Below, one piece after another: positions 54,133 to 63,564 of a stretch of 64,000 nucleotides of DNA. The stretch's first letter is position 1; each line of letters opens with the position of its first letter. The translations under genes and the position numbers were made by a program. The stretch lies in assembly GCA_009917555.1 (NCBI GenBank), contig QZDX01000003.1, forward strand, positions 124,001 through 188,000, written 5' to 3'. The stretch is from a bacterium 1XD21-13. GTDB lineage: Bacteria; Bacillota; Clostridia; Lachnospirales; Lachnospiraceae. The notes under the pieces are model-generated. The model did no database searches. It was given only the letters and a program-made list of their open reading frames with translations, and was not told where the DNA came from.

Positions 54133-55263
54133 ATGGTTTATAAGGAGTTTCAGGATTTAAAGCTGTCGGCTCTGGGACTGGGATGTATGCGTCTGCCAGT
54201 GGTGGATGGGGATGATTCCAGGATTGATGAGGCGGCGGCCAAGGAGATGGTGGATTACGCCATGGCCCAGGGGGTCAATTATTATGATACGGCTTGGGGA
54301 TATCACGGCGGGAATTCGGAGCTGGTGATTGGGAGGGCTCTGGCCTCTTATCCCAGGGAGAATTATTATCTGGCTACAAAGTTTCCGGGCTATGACCTCT
54401 CCAATATGGATAAGGTGGAGGAGATTTTTGAGAAGCAGCTTGAGAAATGCGGTGTGGAGTATTTTGATTTTTATTTGTTTCACAATGTATGTGAGATGAA
54501 TATTGACGCTTATCTGGATGAAAAATATGGGATCTTTCAATATCTGACGGAGCAGAAAAAGAGAGGGCGTATCCGGCATCTGGGATTTTCCGCACACGGC
54601 AGTGTGGAGGTGATGAGGCGCTTTTTGGAGGCTTATGGATCGGAGATGGAGTTCTGCCAGATTCAGCTTAATTATCTGGACTGGAGCTTCCAGGATGCCA
54701 AGGGAAAGGTGGAGCTTTTGAAGGAGTGGAAGCTTCCTGTGTGGGTGATGGAGCCACTGCGGGGCGGAAGGCTTGCCAGACTTGCGGAGAATGAGGAGGC
54801 GAAGCTTCTCGCTCTGCGGCCCAAGGAAAAGGCTCCCGCCTGGGCCTTCCGGTTTTTGCAGACACTTCCGGAGGTGACGATGATTCTCTCAGGCATGTCG
54901 GATTTTGCACAGCTTAAGGAGAATCTACATACCTTTGAGGAAGAAAAGCCCCTGAATGAGCAGGAGATGGAGACGCTGCTCCAGGTTGCCGACGGCCTTC
55001 TTGGAGGGACACTTCCCTGTACGGCCTGCCATTACTGTGTGAGCCACTGTCCCCAGGGCCTGGAGATTCCCAAGCTGATTGCTCTTTATAACGAGCACTG
55101 CTTTACGGGAGGAGGATTTCTTGCCACGATGGCAGTTTCGGCGGAGCCAAAGGAGAAGAGGCCAAGTGCCTGTGTAGGCTGCAGAAGCTGTGAGGCAGTC
55201 TGTCCCCAGGGGCTTAAGATTTCCGAGGCAATGGCGGATTTTGCGGAGAAGCTGAAGGGATAG
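54133..55263 (+). CDS. Aldo/keto reductase with C-terminal ferredoxin-like clusters
   Basis: 376-aa enzyme. The TIM-barrel reductase part holds the catalytic residues in NYYDTAWGYHGG (Asp, Tyr), ATKFPGYD (Lys) and LGFSAHGS (His). The C-terminal 90 residues add two cysteine motifs, CTACHYCVSHCPQGLEIP and CVGCRSCEAVCPQGLKIS, each of [4Fe-4S] type. Such fused proteins are common in clostridia and may take electrons from ferredoxin; the substrate is unknown. ATG 54133 is preferred (AAAGGAG and GGGAG upstream); an open frame reaches 54061, too near the transcript start. Probably activated by the divergent MerR protein. Confidence 0.92.
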   Translation: MVYKEFQDLKLSALGLGCMRLPVVDGDDSRIDEAAAKEMVDYAMAQGVNYYDTAWGYHGGNSELVIGRALASYPRENYYLATKFPGYDLSNMDKVEEIFEKQLEKCGVEYFDFYLFHNVCEMNIDAYLDEKYGIFQYLTEQKKRGRIRHLGFSAHGSVEVMRRFLEAYGSEMEFCQIQLNYLDWSFQDAKGKVELLKEWKLPVWVMEPLRGGRLARLAENEEAKLLALRPKEKAPAWAFRFLQTLPEVTMILSGMSDFAQLKENLHTFEEEKPLNEQEMETLLQVADGLLGGTLPCTACHYCVSHCPQGLEIPKLIALYNEHCFTGGGFLATMAVSAEPKEKRPSACVGCRSCEAVCPQGLKISEAMADFAEKLKG

Positions 55264-55287
55264 AAGGAATAGGAAAAGGTAGATTTT

Positions 55288-55333
55288 AAAGCAGTTCTCA
55301 GTTCCGAAGGGATGGAAGGAGAACTGCTTTTTG
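55288..55333 (+). terminator. Terminator after the aldo/keto reductase
   Basis: GCAGTTCTC (55291-55299) pairs with GAGAACTGC (55319-55327), flanked by AAA and TTTTTG. Confidence 0.85.
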
Positions 55334-55429
55334 TTGACGGAAGGGAAATATGTAGTATAATTTTCCTGGTAAATGAAAGTATGTGATTGATAAGAAGCAA
55401 ATGATGAAAATGGAAAGGTAAGAGATAAC

Positions 55430-56332
55430 ATGTTATTCAGCTCCATGATTTTCTTATGGATATTTTTCCCCTTTGTGATTATCGGCAATACGCTTTTGTC
55501 TGTTCTTCCAATTTCTTCAGGAAAACAAAGAATACGCTGCAAAAATTATTTTTTACTGGCCTGCAGCCTATTTTTTTATGCCTGGGGAGGCATTTATTAT
55601 GTCCTGATTATGATTGGCGTTTTTGTTTTGGATTTTTTTGGGCATATTGGCTGGTATCCAAACAGGGAAAGAGCAGGAAAAGAATTTTGTGGTCTGTTGT
55701 TTTCCTGAATCTTTTGCTTTTGTTCTTCTTTAAATATTTTAATATGTTTGTCGCTATGATTGAGACGATTTTTGCACTTGGCAGAGGCGAAGTGGGAAAT
55801 GGTTTTTGGACGGAATTGTTTTCTCTTCAAGGAACGGGAGAACTGCATATTGCAAAGATTGTACTGCCTATTGGCATTTCCTTTTTTACTTTTCAGGCAA
55901 TGTCTTATGTGATTGATGTTTACCGGGAGTCTACGCCTCCTCAGAGGAATATCCTGGATTTTGCCCTGTATGTATCTCTGTTTCCTCAATTGATTGCAGG
56001 CCCCATTGTTCAATACAGCGATATTGCCAGACAGCTGGAGGACAGAAGGGAATTAAACGGGGACTTTTTATATGGCATAAAGCGTTTCTGCCTTGGCTTG
56101 GGAAAGAAGGTTCTCATTGCCAATACTCTGGGAAATGTGGCAGACCAGGTGTGGGCTTTGGAGACAGGAGGCATTGGTACTGGGTGTTTTGGGAAGTGGA
56201 TTTATCGGGAGATACCAAAAGAAATTCCCCCAAATTTATGATTGGTATCCCACCCAGATAGGAATTTTAATTCTGAGCATCCTGAGCATTATTTCCGGAA
56301 CCTATAATCCCTTTATTTACTTTCAATTCTAG
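55430..56332 (+). pseudogene. Broken MBOAT-family O-acyltransferase (AlgI/DltB-like)
   Basis: The first frame (55430-55708) gives the N-terminus MLFSSMIFLWIFFPF...NYFLLACSLFFYAWGGIYYVLIMIGVF, then a frameshift near 55670 moves the frame so that RILWSVVFLNLLLLFFFKYFNMFV...VLPIGISFFTFQAMSYVIDVYRE...LFPQLIAGPIVQYSDIARQL...GIKRFCLGLGKKVLIAN follows. After about 56180 some 180 residues are missing, including the catalytic His region. The last part reads in the third frame as YDWYPTQIGILILSILSIISGTYNPFIYFQF. Intact relatives have about 470-500 residues. With the truncated DHHW gene downstream this is a decayed polysaccharide acetylation locus. Confidence 0.88.
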
Positions 56333-56341
56333 GAGGTAGAC

Positions 56342-57016
56342 ATGAAGAAGCTGGGTCAAAGGTTTAAAATAGGCATTTTTATGGGGATTCTAATCCTGCC
56401 ATCTCTTCTTTGGATGGGGATGAAACTGGTGGCGCCGGACAGTTATCGGAAGCTGAATTACGATCTGGGGGAGAATCGGACAAGGGAGCCGTTCCCGGAT
56501 GTTCTTCCTCTAAAGGATTATACGGTGAGATTGGAAGCGTATTATAATGATAATGCTCCTTTCCGAAGTACATTGATTTCATTGGAACAAAGGATATCCG
56601 GTGCAATGGAAGGAATTTATGAGGATCATCTTCAAAGCAGGCTGGCGCTTTTGATTTTTGGAGACAATGGGGATACGGTTATGGACATTTCCAATTTGCA
56701 GCAGGAAGGAGAGACGACGTCCGAGGAGGTTCTGGAAGCTTTGGCTGCTGTAGAGCATGTATATGAGCCGGTGGAGGAGGTAGAGGCCACCTATACCTCC
56801 TATGGATATACCATATATCAGTGTAAAATATGCGGTGACAGCTATCGCGATGATTTTGTGGGAAAGCTGGTTGATAATAGCTATCTTGCGCCCAAGATCG
56901 TAGGAGAGGGAGTGATTTTGGGGCGGTTTGACTGGTTGCTTTATTCCGGGGATGACAGTATTGCCTATTATACGGGGAGAGAAAGTAACATAAAAAATCC
57001 AATGATTTACTTTTGA
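56342..57016 (+). pseudogene. Truncated DHHW-family acetylation partner
   Basis: The 224-aa frame starts normally (membrane anchor FKIGIFMGILILPSLLWMGMKL, then NRTREPFPDVLPLKDYTVRLEAYYNDNAPFRSTLI as in DHHW proteins). It runs to GVILGRFDWLLYSGDDSIAYYTG, which normally introduces the GDSL-like catalytic region. It stops 13 residues later (RESNIKNPMIYF), so the catalytic half is missing. A CxxC (QCKICGDSY) interrupts the middle. The partner MBOAT gene 9 bp upstream is also broken, supporting loss of function of the pair. Confidence 0.75.
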
Positions 57017-57109
57017 GACTTGATATGCTATACTATCATAAGCATGAAAGCTCTTTCTTGAAAGGAGCTTTTACTATGGGAAAGAAAAACCAAAGGAGAA
57101 TAGATTCAT

Positions 57110-58207
57110 ATGAAATTGGGCATTGTGGGTCTCCCCAACGTGGGAAAAAGCACCCTTTTTAATTCACTGACCAAGGCAGGAGCAGAATCTGCCAATTATC
57201 CCTTCTGTACCATAGACCCCAATGTAGGCGTGGTGGCGGTGCCGGATGAGCGGCTGGGGCTTTTGGCAGCCCTTTACGACTCAGCCAAGATCACTCCGGC
57301 TGTTATCGAGTTTGTAGACATTGCCGGTCTGGTGAAGGGCGCTTCCAAGGGTGAGGGCCTGGGCAACCAGTTCCTGGCAAATATCCGTGAGGTGGACGCC
57401 ATTGTTCATGTAGTCCGCTGCTTTGAGGACTCCAATGTAGTCCATGTGGACGGCAGCATTGCTCCTTTGCGGGACATTGAGACCATCAACCTGGAGCTGA
57501 TCTTCTCGGATATTGAGATCCTGGAGCGCAGAATCTCCAAGACTGTCCGTGGAGCACGCAATGATAAGACTCTGGCAAAGGAGCTGGAGCTTCTGGAACG
57601 CATCAAGGCATGGCTGGAAGAGGGAAAGATGGCAGCAGGCTTTGAGACGGAGGACGAGGACGAGCAGGAGTGGATGGCAGGATATAATCTCTTGACGGCT
57701 AAGCCAGTGATCTTTGCGGCAAATGTGGCGGAGGATGATCTGGCGGATGACGGAGCATCCAACGGGTATGTACAGGAGGTGCGTAACTTTGCGAAGGAAT
57801 ATGGCAATGAGGTCTTTGTCATCTGCGCTCAGATCGAGCAGGAGATTGCGGAGCTGGATGACGAGGAAAAGGTGATGTTCCTGGAGGACTTAGGTCTTAA
57901 GGAATCCGGCCTGGAAAAGCTGATCCGGGCGAGCTATAGTCTTCTTGGTTTAATCAGCTATCTGACAGCCGGTGAGACAGAGACCCGTGCATGGACCATA
58001 AAGAAGGGAACCAAGGCGCCCCAGGCAGCAGGAAAGATCCACTCGGATTTTGAGCGGGGCTTTATCCGGGCGGAGGTTGTGAATTACCAGGATCTTTTAG
58101 ACTGCGGCTCCTATTCCGCGGCAAAGGAAAAAGGGCTGGTGGGTCTGGAAGGCAAGGAATATGTGGTGAAGGATGGGGATGTGATCCTCTTCCGGTTTAA
58201 TGTGTAG
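57110..58207 (+). CDS. ychF: Redox-regulated ATPase YchF (Obg family)
   Basis: 365-aa conserved cytoplasmic P-loop protein that hydrolyses ATP rather than GTP and associates with ribosomes. G1 is [11 protein letters not shown] at residues 6-16, the switch and G3 are [22 protein letters not shown], and NVAEDDL replaces the usual guanine-specific NKxD, as expected for an ATPase. A coiled-coil insert and the C-terminal TGS domain ([45 protein letters not shown]) are intact. ATG 57110 follows AAAGGAG. A small hairpin (57043-57074) lies upstream and may end the broken genes' transcript. Confidence 0.97.
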   Translation: MKLGIVGLPNVGKSTLFNSLTKAGAESANYPFCTIDPNVGVVAVPDERLGLLAALYDSAKITPAVIEFVDIAGLVKGASKGEGLGNQFLANIREVDAIVHVVRCFEDSNVVHVDGSIAPLRDIETINLELIFSDIEILERRISKTVRGARNDKTLAKELELLERIKAWLEEGKMAAGFETEDEDEQEWMAGYNLLTAKPVIFAANVAEDDLADDGASNGYVQEVRNFAKEYGNEVFVICAQIEQEIAELDDEEKVMFLEDLGLKESGLEKLIRASYSLLGLISYLTAGETETRAWTIKKGTKAPQAAGKIHSDFERGFIRAEVVNYQDLLDCGSYSAAKEKGLVGLEGKEYVVKDGDVILFRFNV

Positions 58208-58243
58208 CTTTGCCATTTGAAAATTTGAATATTGTTAAAGGAG

Positions 58244-58277
58244 AAGAGATGGAACATGTATTTTCCGTCTCTTTTTT
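58244..58277 (+). terminator. ychF terminator
   Basis: AAGAGA-T-GGAA pairs with TTCC-G-TCTCTT (58244-58273) and is followed by TTTT. Confidence 0.75.
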
Positions 58278-58321
58278 GCATAGGCTGTAACCAGAGAATG
58301 AAGCATTTGCGGAGGTGGCAC

Positions 58322-58951
58322 TTGCGGGAACTGATTATGAGTCTTATGGAGCAGTACGGCTATCCGGGGATTTTTTTCCTGATTGCGGTGGAGAATATCT
58401 TTCCGCCCATTCCGTCGGAAATCATTCTGCCCTTTGGAGGCTTTCTGACTACATATACCAGGCTTTCCATATTTGGAGTGGTTTTTTATTCTACCTTGGG
58501 CTCTCTGGCCGGGGCACTGGTGCTTTACGGAGTGGGATGGCTTCTGAACCGGGAGCGCCTCATGCGTCTGGTGGCGGGTCCGGTGGGAAGGGTGCTCTGC
58601 CTCAAGCCGGCGGATGTGGCCAAGGCAGATGACTGGTTTCTTACAAAGGGAACGAAGACCGTATTTTTCTGCCGCTTTGTACCCATTGTCCGCAGCCTGA
58701 TTTCCATTCCGGCCGGAATGAGCCGGATGCCTATGGGAATGTTTTTGGCCTACACCACTGTGGGAAGCGTGCTTTGGAATCTGGCCCTTGTATCCCTGGG
58801 AGCTATTCTGGGGGAATCCTGGGGGAGAATCGCCTATCTGGTAGGGGAATATTCCCACATTATGCTGATCGTCCTTTCCATCAGCGCCGTCAGCGGAATC
58901 ATCTGGTTTTACCGGACACGTCCAAGAAGCAGGCGGCCAGGCATGAGATAA
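58322..58951 (+). CDS. DedA/SNARE-associated family membrane protein
   Basis: 209-aa inner-membrane protein of the DedA family, now thought to flip lipid carriers such as undecaprenyl phosphate or phosphatidylethanolamine. Signatures are MEQYGYPGIFFLIAVENIFPPIPSEIILPFGGFLTTY, the conserved FFCRFVPIVRSLISIPAGMSRMPMGMFLAYTTVGSVLWNLALVSLGAILGESW, and four to five helices. The start is TTG 58322, five bases after GGAGGTGG; the next Met is 58337, and the open frame reaches 58232 through the ychF terminator, so it is not used. It is a single gene with its own terminator at 58989. Confidence 0.88.
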   Translation: MRELIMSLMEQYGYPGIFFLIAVENIFPPIPSEIILPFGGFLTTYTRLSIFGVVFYSTLGSLAGALVLYGVGWLLNRERLMRLVAGPVGRVLCLKPADVAKADDWFLTKGTKTVFFCRFVPIVRSLISIPAGMSRMPMGMFLAYTTVGSVLWNLALVSLGAILGESWGRIAYLVGEYSHIMLIVLSISAVSGIIWFYRTRPRSRRPGMR

Positions 58952-58988
58952 TGAGCACAAAGAAGAATGGAAATAGTTGGAATTCAAA

Positions 58989-59052
58989 AGAGGGGATCTA
59001 TATCTAGGTATTTGATGTAATGAAAATACAAGATATAGAGTCCCTCTTTTTT
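58989..59052 (+). terminator. Terminator after the DedA gene
   Basis: A 17-base arm (58989-59005) pairs with 59031-59047, with one mismatch, across a 25-nt AT-rich loop and is followed by TTTTTTG. Confidence 0.8.
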
Positions 59053-59098
59053 GTTAAAATAATCTTTAAAATTCCTTAAAAATTACCCCGAAAAGTTC

Positions 59099-59161
59099 TT
59101 GATTTTTGAAAAAAAGTGAGATACACTTGTACTACAAGTGGTAGAAAGTGGTGGAAAGTGG
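59099..59161 (+). promoter_or_regulatory. mraZ promoter with three MraZ boxes
   Basis: TTGATT (59099-59104) and TACACT (59122-59127) are 17 bp apart. Just after the start site AAGTGG occurs three times with an exact 10-bp period (59136, 59146, 59156), the direct-repeat pattern bound by MraZ octamers. This predicts self-repression of the division cluster. Confidence 0.85.
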
Positions 59162-59222
59162 TTTTTAGGTAAAGAATAGTGGAGAACAAAACCTGAAACC
59201 GGACGAAAGAGGGGTGAGCGCT

Positions 59223-59660
59223 ATGTTCCGCGGCGAATACAACCATTCGGTGGACACCAAGGGCAGGCTCATCATTCCTTCCAAATTTCGAGAGCTGTTG
59301 GGAGAGGAATTCATTGTGACCAGAGGACTGGACGGCTGTCTCTTTGTGTTTCCCATGAAGGAGTGGGAGGAATATGAGGAGAAGCTGAGAAAGCTTCCCA
59401 CAACCAACAAGAGTGCCCGTTCTTTCGTGAGATTTCTCACCGCAGGCGCCACCTCCTGCGAGTTTGACAAGCAGGGGAGGATTCTGCTTCCCGCCACACT
59501 GCGCAAGTTTGCGGGGATCGAGAAGGATGTGGTTTTGGCAGGACTTCTAAACCGCATTGAGATCTGGAGCGAGGAGAAGTGGAATCAGAACAACAATTAC
59601 GATGAAATCGACATGGACGAGATTGCAGGTCAGCTGACGGAGCTGGGGCTGGATATTTAG
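59223..59660 (+). CDS. mraZ: Transcriptional regulator MraZ
   Basis: 145-aa DNA-binding protein with two AbrB-like domains, each carrying a DxxGR motif: NHSVDTKGRLIIPSKFRELLG (first) and SCEFDKQGRILLPATLRKFAGIEKDVVLAG (second). It forms rings that bind the repeats at 59136-59161 and controls the division and cell-wall cluster. ATG 59223 (MFRGEYNHS) is the conserved start; the upstream in-frame GTG 59214 overlaps the ribosome site. It is the first gene of the dcw block, followed 71 bp later by rsmH. Confidence 0.97.
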   Translation: MFRGEYNHSVDTKGRLIIPSKFRELLGEEFIVTRGLDGCLFVFPMKEWEEYEEKLRKLPTTNKSARSFVRFLTAGATSCEFDKQGRILLPATLRKFAGIEKDVVLAGLLNRIEIWSEEKWNQNNNYDEIDMDEIAGQLTELGLDI

Positions 59661-59731
59661 GAGCAGCCGCCCTTATAGGGGGAAGGAACCACAGGAGGAG
59701 CAGCCGTGAGAATGACAGGTGGGAGATGTAA

Positions 59732-60667
59732 ATGAAATTTGCACATACGTCGGTCCTTCTTGCGGAGACCATCGAACAGTTACATATTCGACCGGATGGG
59801 ATCTATGTGGACGGAACCCTGGGCGGAGGCGGACATGCCTATGAGGTGTGCAGACGGCTTTCGGAAAAAGGCAGGTTGATTGGCATTGATCAGGATGCAG
59901 ATGCCATAGATGCGGCCGCGGAGCGCTTGAAGGAATTTGCGGATCGGGTGATCCTTGTCCGCAGCAACTACTGCAATATGCGTCTTGAGCTACAGAAGCT
60001 AAAGATAGACAGAGTGGATGGGATCGTCTTAGATCTGGGAGTATCCTCCTATCAGCTGGATGCCCCGGAGAGAGGCTTTACCTATCGGGAGGATACACCT
60101 CTGGATATGCGGATGGACCAGAGACAGGCGAAGACGGCAAGAGACATTGTGAACGGATATACGGAGCAGGAGCTGTACCGTGTGATCCGAGACTACGGAG
60201 AGGATAAGTTTTCAAAGAACATTGCCAGGCATATTGTTGCGGCCAGAGAGAAGAAGCCTATAGAGACTACCGGGGAGCTGGTGGAGATTATCAAGGGCGC
60301 CATTCCCGCAAGGATGCGCATGAATGGAGGACATCCCGCAAAGAAAACCTTTCAGGCTATTCGAATTGAGCTGAATGGGGAGCTTGAGGTTCTTAAGAAT
60401 TCTCTGGATGATATGATCGACCTGTTGAATCCGGGCGGGAGAATCTGTGTGATTACCTTCCATTCCCTGGAGGATCGCATTGTAAAAACTATTTTTAAGA
60501 CAAATGAAAATCCCTGCACCTGCCCTTCTAATTTTCCTGTGTGTGTGTGTGGTAACAAACCGAAGGGCAGGTTAGCTGTTAAAAAACCAATTGTTCCAGG
60601 TGAGGAGGAATTGATAGCAAATAAAAGATCCAAGAGCTCAAAGCTTCGGGTGTTTGAGCGGATCTAA
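59732..60667 (+). CDS. rsmH: 16S rRNA (cytosine-1402-N4) methyltransferase
   Basis: 311-aa SAM-dependent enzyme that methylates C1402 in the ribosomal decoding centre. Motifs are [35 protein letters not shown] (SAM loop), [54 protein letters not shown] and [16 protein letters not shown] late cysteine cluster ([13 protein letters not shown]) is usual in Firmicutes. Start ATG 59732 follows GGAGATGTAA-type spacing. It lies in standard position between mraZ and the ftsL-like gene. Confidence 0.97.
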   Translation: MKFAHTSVLLAETIEQLHIRPDGIYVDGTLGGGGHAYEVCRRLSEKGRLIGIDQDADAIDAAAERLKEFADRVILVRSNYCNMRLELQKLKIDRVDGIVLDLGVSSYQLDAPERGFTYREDTPLDMRMDQRQAKTARDIVNGYTEQELYRVIRDYGEDKFSKNIARHIVAAREKKPIETTGELVEIIKGAIPARMRMNGGHPAKKTFQAIRIELNGELEVLKNSLDDMIDLLNPGGRICVITFHSLEDRIVKTIFKTNENPCTCPSNFPVCVCGNKPKGRLAVKKPIVPGEEELIANKRSKSSKLRVFERI

Positions 60668-60688
60668 GTTGAGAGTTGAGAGAAGAAG

Positions 60689-61231
60689 ATGGCAGAAATC
60701 AGAAGCATTTATACGGACAAAAGAAGAACCACCGACAGAAACAGACAGACTTATGTGAATGGCACAGCAGTCCGTAAGCTTCAGGTTGTGGAAAATCCAA
60801 AAAGAGATCAAGAAAGAAGAAGGCAGAGACGTCCCCAGGTATACCGTACCCCAAGAAGAGAGAAGGTAAATTATCTGAGTGTGGGGTATACCTTGTTCCT
60901 GACAGCGGCATCGATACTGGCCCTCTGGGTGTGTGCGGGCTACCTGCAGCTACAGGCAGACAATACGGCAAAAATGAAGAACATTGCGGCTCTGGAGGCT
61001 CAGTTGTCTGAGATGAAGGCAGAAAATGATGACGAATATAACCGGGTTACTTCCTCGGTGGATCTGGAGGAGGTGCGGGATATTGCCATCAATGAGCTTG
61101 GCATGGTATATGCCCAGGCAGATCAGGTGATTTTGTATGACGGTCAGGGCAGTGACTATGTAAGGCAATATGAAGAAATCCCTCAGGAGAAAAATGGCCT
61201 GAAGGGGTTGTTCGGTACCAAAGGCAGGTGA
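60689..61231 (+). CDS. ftsL: FtsL-like cell division protein
   Basis: 180-aa bitopic membrane protein. A basic cytoplasmic N-terminus (about 70 residues, many Arg and Lys) is followed by one helix, YTLFLTAASILALWVCAGYLQLQ, then an external coiled coil (MKNIAALEAQLSEMKAENDDEYNRVTSSVDLEEVRDIAINELGMVYAQADQVILY) typical of FtsL/DivIC septum initiators. Sequence identity in this family is low, so the name rests on topology and position between rsmH and the PBP gene. It should join FtsB-like and FtsQ-like proteins to activate the septal synthase. Confidence 0.82.
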   Translation: MAEIRSIYTDKRRTTDRNRQTYVNGTAVRKLQVVENPKRDQERRRQRRPQVYRTPRREKVNYLSVGYTLFLTAASILALWVCAGYLQLQADNTAKMKNIAALEAQLSEMKAENDDEYNRVTSSVDLEEVRDIAINELGMVYAQADQVILYDGQGSDYVRQYEEIPQEKNGLKGLFGTKGR

Positions 61232-61235
61232 TAGC

Positions 61236-63500
61236 TTGAGACGGTCAGCAGGAAAGAAAAGGACAGGCAGAAAAGCCATAGCGGAGCATCGCATGAAGGG
61301 AAAGCTGGCACTATTATTTTCGATAATAGTGCTTGCTTTAATTGGCGTGAATATCCGTCTGGCCTATATCAATAAGACAAACGGAGAGAAGTATACCAAG
61401 AAGGTTCTGGCCCAGCAGGACACGGCCAGCACTCTGCTTCCCTACAAAAGGGGGGATATTCTGGACCGGAACGGCACCATTTTAGCTACCAGCGAGAAGG
61501 TGTATAATCTGATTTTAGATCCCAAGGTGTTGCTGCAAAATCAGGATAAGGATGAAAAAAAGGATTGTGTGGAGCCTACCATACGCGCCCTTTTGGAGTG
61601 CTTTGAGCTTGAGGAGGCGGATCTTCGCACCGCCTTAAGCGAAAAGAAGGACAGCAGCTACGTTCCCCTTTTGCGCCAGCTGACCAAGGATGAGACCATG
61701 GCCTTTCGGGAGCTTTTGGAGGATAAGGAGCGGGGGCCGAAAATCAAGGGTGTCTGGTTCGAGGATTCCTATATCCGCCGTTATCCCAACGATTCCCTGG
61801 CCTGCCATGTGGTGGGTTATACGGTGACGGGCAATCAGGGACAGACAGGCATCGAGGAGGAGTACAGCAGTATTCTGAACGGAACCAACGGCAGAAGCTA
61901 TAATTATCTGAATGAGGATCTGGAGCAGGCCAAGTCTGTGAAGGCGCCTACAGACGGCAACAGTGTGGTATCCACCATTGACGTAACTCTGCAGGGAATT
62001 GTGGAGAAATACATAGACAAGTTTATTGAGGACTACACCAATAAAAATATCGAGGGCCCTGCGGCCAAAAATATTGGCGTGGTTATGATGGACCCCCAGA
62101 ACGGGGAGATCCTGGCTATGGGAGGGGATGTGGATTTTGATTTGAACGATCCCTTCGATCTGGTGGAAAATGGTTATCTGCCCCAGGAGATCTACGATGC
62201 CATGGAGGGCAATCCTCATATCCTTGTGGATCAGGGCTATATGCTTGAGCGGGAATACAATCAGCTGGAGTCGAATGGGAAGCTGGATAAGGAAAACCTG
62301 ACCCTGTTTCTCCAGAATCAGATGTGGAGGAATTACTGTATCAGCGATGGCTATGAGCCGGGGTCTACGGTAAAGCCTTTGACCGTGGCAGGTGCTTTGG
62401 AGACAGGGACGGTGAATGATTCCACCACATTCTTATGTGACGGCGGCCAGGTGATAGTGGAGGGGCAGAAGCCCATTAAATGCGCTAAGAAGAGCGGGCA
62501 TGGAATTATCAGTCTGGAGGGCACTCTGATGTTTTCCTGCAATGACGCACTCATGCAGATAGGAGCTATGGAGGGCTATGACAACTTTTTAAAATATCAG
62601 CAGATCTTCAACATTGGTTTAAAGACGAACATTGATCTGCCGGGAGAGACCAACAATGCGTCCACCGTATTTACAAGAGACAACATAGGACCCACGGAGC
62701 TTGCAACCAGCTCCTTTGGCCAGGGCTACAATGCGACCATGATTCAGGTGGCAAGCGCCTTTTCCTCCGTGATCAACGGCGGATATTATTACAAGCCCCA
62801 TGTGGTAAAGAAGATTCTGGATTCCAATGGGGGAACCGTGGAGAATATCAATCCGGTCCTGGTCAAGCAGACCGTATCGGCAAAGACCTCCGCCATGGTC
62901 AAGCAGTATCTGTATCATACCATGTACGGGGAGGCGGACAGCAACGGCAACAATCCCACAGGCAAAAAGGCAAGGGTAGCAGGCTATGCCATGGGAGGCA
63001 AGACAGGGACTGCGGAGAAGATTCCCCGCTCGGCCAGAAAGTATCTGGTATCCTTTATTGGCTTTGCGCCGGTGGACAACCCTCAGGTGGTCTGCTATGT
63101 TGTGGTGGATGAGCCCAATGCGGCGGATTCTACCACACAGGCAAGCAGTGCCTTTGCCCAGGAGATCTTCAAAAATATTATGAAGGAGGCCATGCCTTAC
63201 CTGAATATCTATGCTACGGAGGAGATTCCGGCAGATATGCAGGATGAGGTAGACGCAGAAAATGCGGCCAAAGCCCAGCCGGAGGAGGAAGAAGGCCAGG
63301 AAGGTGAGCCACCGGAGGAAGAGGAGCCGATCCCGGAGGGTGTTTTGACAGATCCCAATACCGGTGAGCAGGTGAAGATGCCCACAGAGGAGGAAATAGA
63401 GCAGGAAGGTGACACAGGCTTTTTGAATGGTATCATAAGTCCCCTTTTAGGCAATGAGGGGGAGGAGGAGCAGAAGCCGGAGGAGCCTCAGGAAGAATAA
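61236..63500 (+). CDS. Penicillin-binding protein, FtsI/SpoVD type transpeptidase
   Basis: 754-aa class B PBP anchored by one N-terminal helix (LALLFSIIVLALIGVNIRLAYI). A dimerisation domain starts at LLPYKRGDILDRNGTILATS. The catalytic serine is Ser377 in EPGSTVKP, the second motif SCN begins at residue 434, and KTG begins at residue 589 (GGKTGTAEK). There is no PASTA domain; instead a Glu/Pro-rich acidic tail of about 80 residues ends the protein. The start is TTG 61236, 4 bp after the ftsL-like stop. Either septal FtsI or sporulation SpoVD function is possible; a second PBP follows directly. Confidence 0.92.
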   Translation: MRRSAGKKRTGRKAIAEHRMKGKLALLFSIIVLALIGVNIRLAYINKTNGEKYTKKVLAQQDTASTLLPYKRGDILDRNGTILATSEKVYNLILDPKVLLQNQDKDEKKDCVEPTIRALLECFELEEADLRTALSEKKDSSYVPLLRQLTKDETMAFRELLEDKERGPKIKGVWFEDSYIRRYPNDSLACHVVGYTVTGNQGQTGIEEEYSSILNGTNGRSYNYLNEDLEQAKSVKAPTDGNSVVSTIDVTLQGIVEKYIDKFIEDYTNKNIEGPAAKNIGVVMMDPQNGEILAMGGDVDFDLNDPFDLVENGYLPQEIYDAMEGNPHILVDQGYMLEREYNQLESNGKLDKENLTLFLQNQMWRNYCISDGYEPGSTVKPLTVAGALETGTVNDSTTFLCDGGQVIVEGQKPIKCAKKSGHGIISLEGTLMFSCNDALMQIGAMEGYDNFLKYQQIFNIGLKTNIDLPGETNNASTVFTRDNIGPTELATSSFGQGYNATMIQVASAFSSVINGGYYYKPHVVKKILDSNGGTVENINPVLVKQTVSAKTSAMVKQYLYHTMYGEADSNGNNPTGKKARVAGYAMGGKTGTAEKIPRSARKYLVSFIGFAPVDNPQVVCYVVVDEPNAADSTTQASSAFAQEIFKNIMKEAMPYLNIYATEEIPADMQDEVDAENAAKAQPEEEEGQEGEPPEEEEPIPEGVLTDPNTGEQVKMPTEEEIEQEGDTGFLNGIISPLLGNEGEEEQKPEEPQEE

Positions 63501-63518
63501 CAAGGATGGTATAATTCA

Positions 63519-63561
63519 AAAGATCTCATAATAGGCTAATACAAAGCCGTTATGGGGTCTT
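63519..63561 (+). promoter_or_regulatory. Hairpin between the two PBP genes covering the ribosome site
   Basis: AAGATCTCATAATAGGCT pairs imperfectly with AGCCGTTATGGGGTCTTT around a short loop (63519-63561). The right arm holds the only G-rich ribosome site (ATGGGG) before ATG 63565, and TTTTT follows the stem. It can act as a weak terminator and can also mask translation of the second PBP. Confidence 0.55.
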
Positions 63562-63564
63562 TTT

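Noticed and set aside
57036-57076. Hairpin AAAGCTC...GAGCTTTT before ychF as a riboswitch
   Set aside because: A short simple stem with a T-run; a terminator of the decayed upstream genes is a sufficient explanation.
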